A DNA stretch of 64,000 nt from CALKJP01 sp046299555 (GTDB lineage: Bacteria; Bacteroidota; Bacteroidia; JACCXN01), in contig JBKBHS010000001.1 in the NCBI GenBank assembly GCA_046299555.1, positions 1-64,000 on the forward strand, given 5' to 3'. The first letter of the stretch is position 1, and each line of letters begins with the position of its first letter. Below are positions 63,341 to 64,000 of the stretch, piece by piece. A program made the position numbers and the translations under genes. Below the pieces are notes generated by a model that saw only the letters and a program-made list of their open reading frames with translations, was not told where the DNA came from and searched no databases.

Positions 63341-64000
63341 TTAATTTTTATCGGTCATCTCACCTCTTAAAGAAATTCTTAATGATTCTTTAATCTGTTC
63401 ATTTGAAAGATTTAAGCCTAACAAATACATTAATTTAGAAACTGCTGCTTCTGTAGTTATATCTTTACCACTTACAACTCCAATTTGATTAAATGCAGAA
63501 CTTGTTTCATAACGCCCTTGATCAACACTTCCACTATTACATTGTGTTACATTATATATAATTATTCCCTTGTCTATTGCTTTTTTTAGAGCATTATACA
63601 TTTGAGGATTAATTGGTGCGTTGCCTGCGCCAAATGTTTCTATAATTAAAGCTCTTAATCCTGAAACGTTTAAAATTGCTTCAATTAGTTCAACTTTAAT
63701 TCCGGGGAAAAATTTTAGTATTGCAATATTATTATCAAGATTTTTATGTACTATCAACTTTTTATCATTTGGTTTTAGAATAGCTGCATAATTATATTTA
63801 ATATGCACTCCTGCTTCTGCCAACTCCGGATAATTAGCCGATTGAAAAGCTTCAAAATGCTCCGCATTATACTTATGTGTTCTGTTGCCCCGATATAATT
63901 TATATTCAAAATAAATGGCAACTTCGGGAACTATTGGTTTGCCATATTCTTTTGCGGCTGCAATTTCAATAGCTGTTATTAAATTTTCTTTCCCATCGGT
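63341..64000 (-). CDS. ansA: Type I L-asparaginase, C-terminal part (gene continues past the window)
   Basis: The minus-strand frame is open from the right edge of the window (64000) to its stop at 63341, giving 220 residues; the N terminus lies beyond. The segment EVAIYFEYKLYRGNRTHKYNA, then HFEAFQSANYPELAEAG matches cytoplasmic type I asparaginases. Later come RALIIETFGAGNAPI with the family's GxGN region and VTQCNSGSVDQGRYETSSAF, which contributes to the allosteric C-terminal domain. It hydrolyses asparagine to aspartate and ammonia. A start at 63823 would be an internal TTG and is not real. Confidence 0.9.
   Translation of the reverse strand, partial: TDGKENLITAIEIAAAKEYGKPIVPEVAIYFEYKLYRGNRTHKYNAEHFEAFQSANYPELAEAGVHIKYNYAAILKPNDKKLIVHKNLDNNIAILKFFPGIKVELIEAILNVSGLRALIIETFGAGNAPINPQMYNALKKAIDKGIIIYNVTQCNSGSVDQGRYETSSAFNQIGVVSGKDITTEAAVSKLMYLLGLNLSNEQIKESLRISLRGEMTDKN

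Noticed and set aside
62973..63393. Plus-strand open frames of 97-131 residues over the tRNA-Ser repeats
   Set aside because: They are three frames through the same 127-bp duplication and a tRNA gene; the peptides repeat in shifted frames and have no family or promoter.
63341..63823. A complete 160-residue asparaginase-like gene starting at 63823
   Set aside because: The first codon is an internal TTG and the homologous frame stays open to the window edge.

Overview
The window is a chromosomal segment of a Bacteroidota bacterium, probably an aquatic, aerobic, gliding-type member. The order cannot be fixed from sequence alone. Evidence for the phylum: AT-rich DNA; promoters with the TAnnTTTG -7 element in front of many genes; type IX secretion (T9SS) cargo with both type A and gliding-motility type B C-terminal signals; two PorP/SprF proteins; the alternative complex III (Act) operon; and CarboxypepD_reg-type TonB-dependent receptors. 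No integrase, transposase, prophage or CRISPR array is visible, so most of the window looks like core genome.

Layout. 1-4.5 kb: a partial secreted protein, a secreted HExxH protein, a REP-like palindrome, a pterin dehydratase-like gene, aspS, tadA and a bacilliredoxin. 4.6-7.5 kb: a PorE-like envelope protein (TPR, PD40 propeller, regulatory domain) ending in three SPOR-like repeats. 7.7-16.5 kb: M16 peptidase, two methyltransferases, a T9SS-exported M43 protease, a divergent glycosyltransferase/SDR pair, trmB, an alkyltransferase-like protein, a Cys-rich lipoprotein, and mrp with nfu for Fe-S delivery. 16.6-28 kb: small lipoprotein, S46 dipeptidyl-peptidase, tRNA-Asn, PfkB kinase, fumC, arsC-like, prfB with its programmed frameshift, a SPOR protein, and haem genes hemB, fused hemC-hemD and hemA. 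28-31.7 kb: a TonB receptor and a PorP/SprF protein.

31.8-42.1 kb is one 3458-residue adhesin-like protein with about 39 SprB-type repeats and a type B T9SS signal, transcribed into its own PorP/SprF gene. A miniature pair with the same design, a 276-residue cargo plus PorP/SprF, lies at 46.5-48.3 kb. Between them sits a metal-homeostasis island: a Fur/Zur-like regulator, a lipoprotein, a divergent TonB receptor and a small Cys/His lipoprotein. An inverted repeat between the -33 and -7 boxes of the receptor promoter is a likely operator.

49-60.4 kb is the respiratory operon actABCDEF-ctaC-ctaD (minus strand), moving electrons from quinol through alternative complex III to an A1-type haem-copper oxidase. 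60.5-62.9 kb is an ExbB-unknown-ExbD-ExbD energy-transducing operon, which could power the TonB receptors. The window closes with tRNA-Ser(GGA), whose 3' end is tandemly duplicated in its trailer, and the 3' part of a type I L-asparaginase gene. Several starts were moved inward because a promoter or terminator lies inside the longer open frame.
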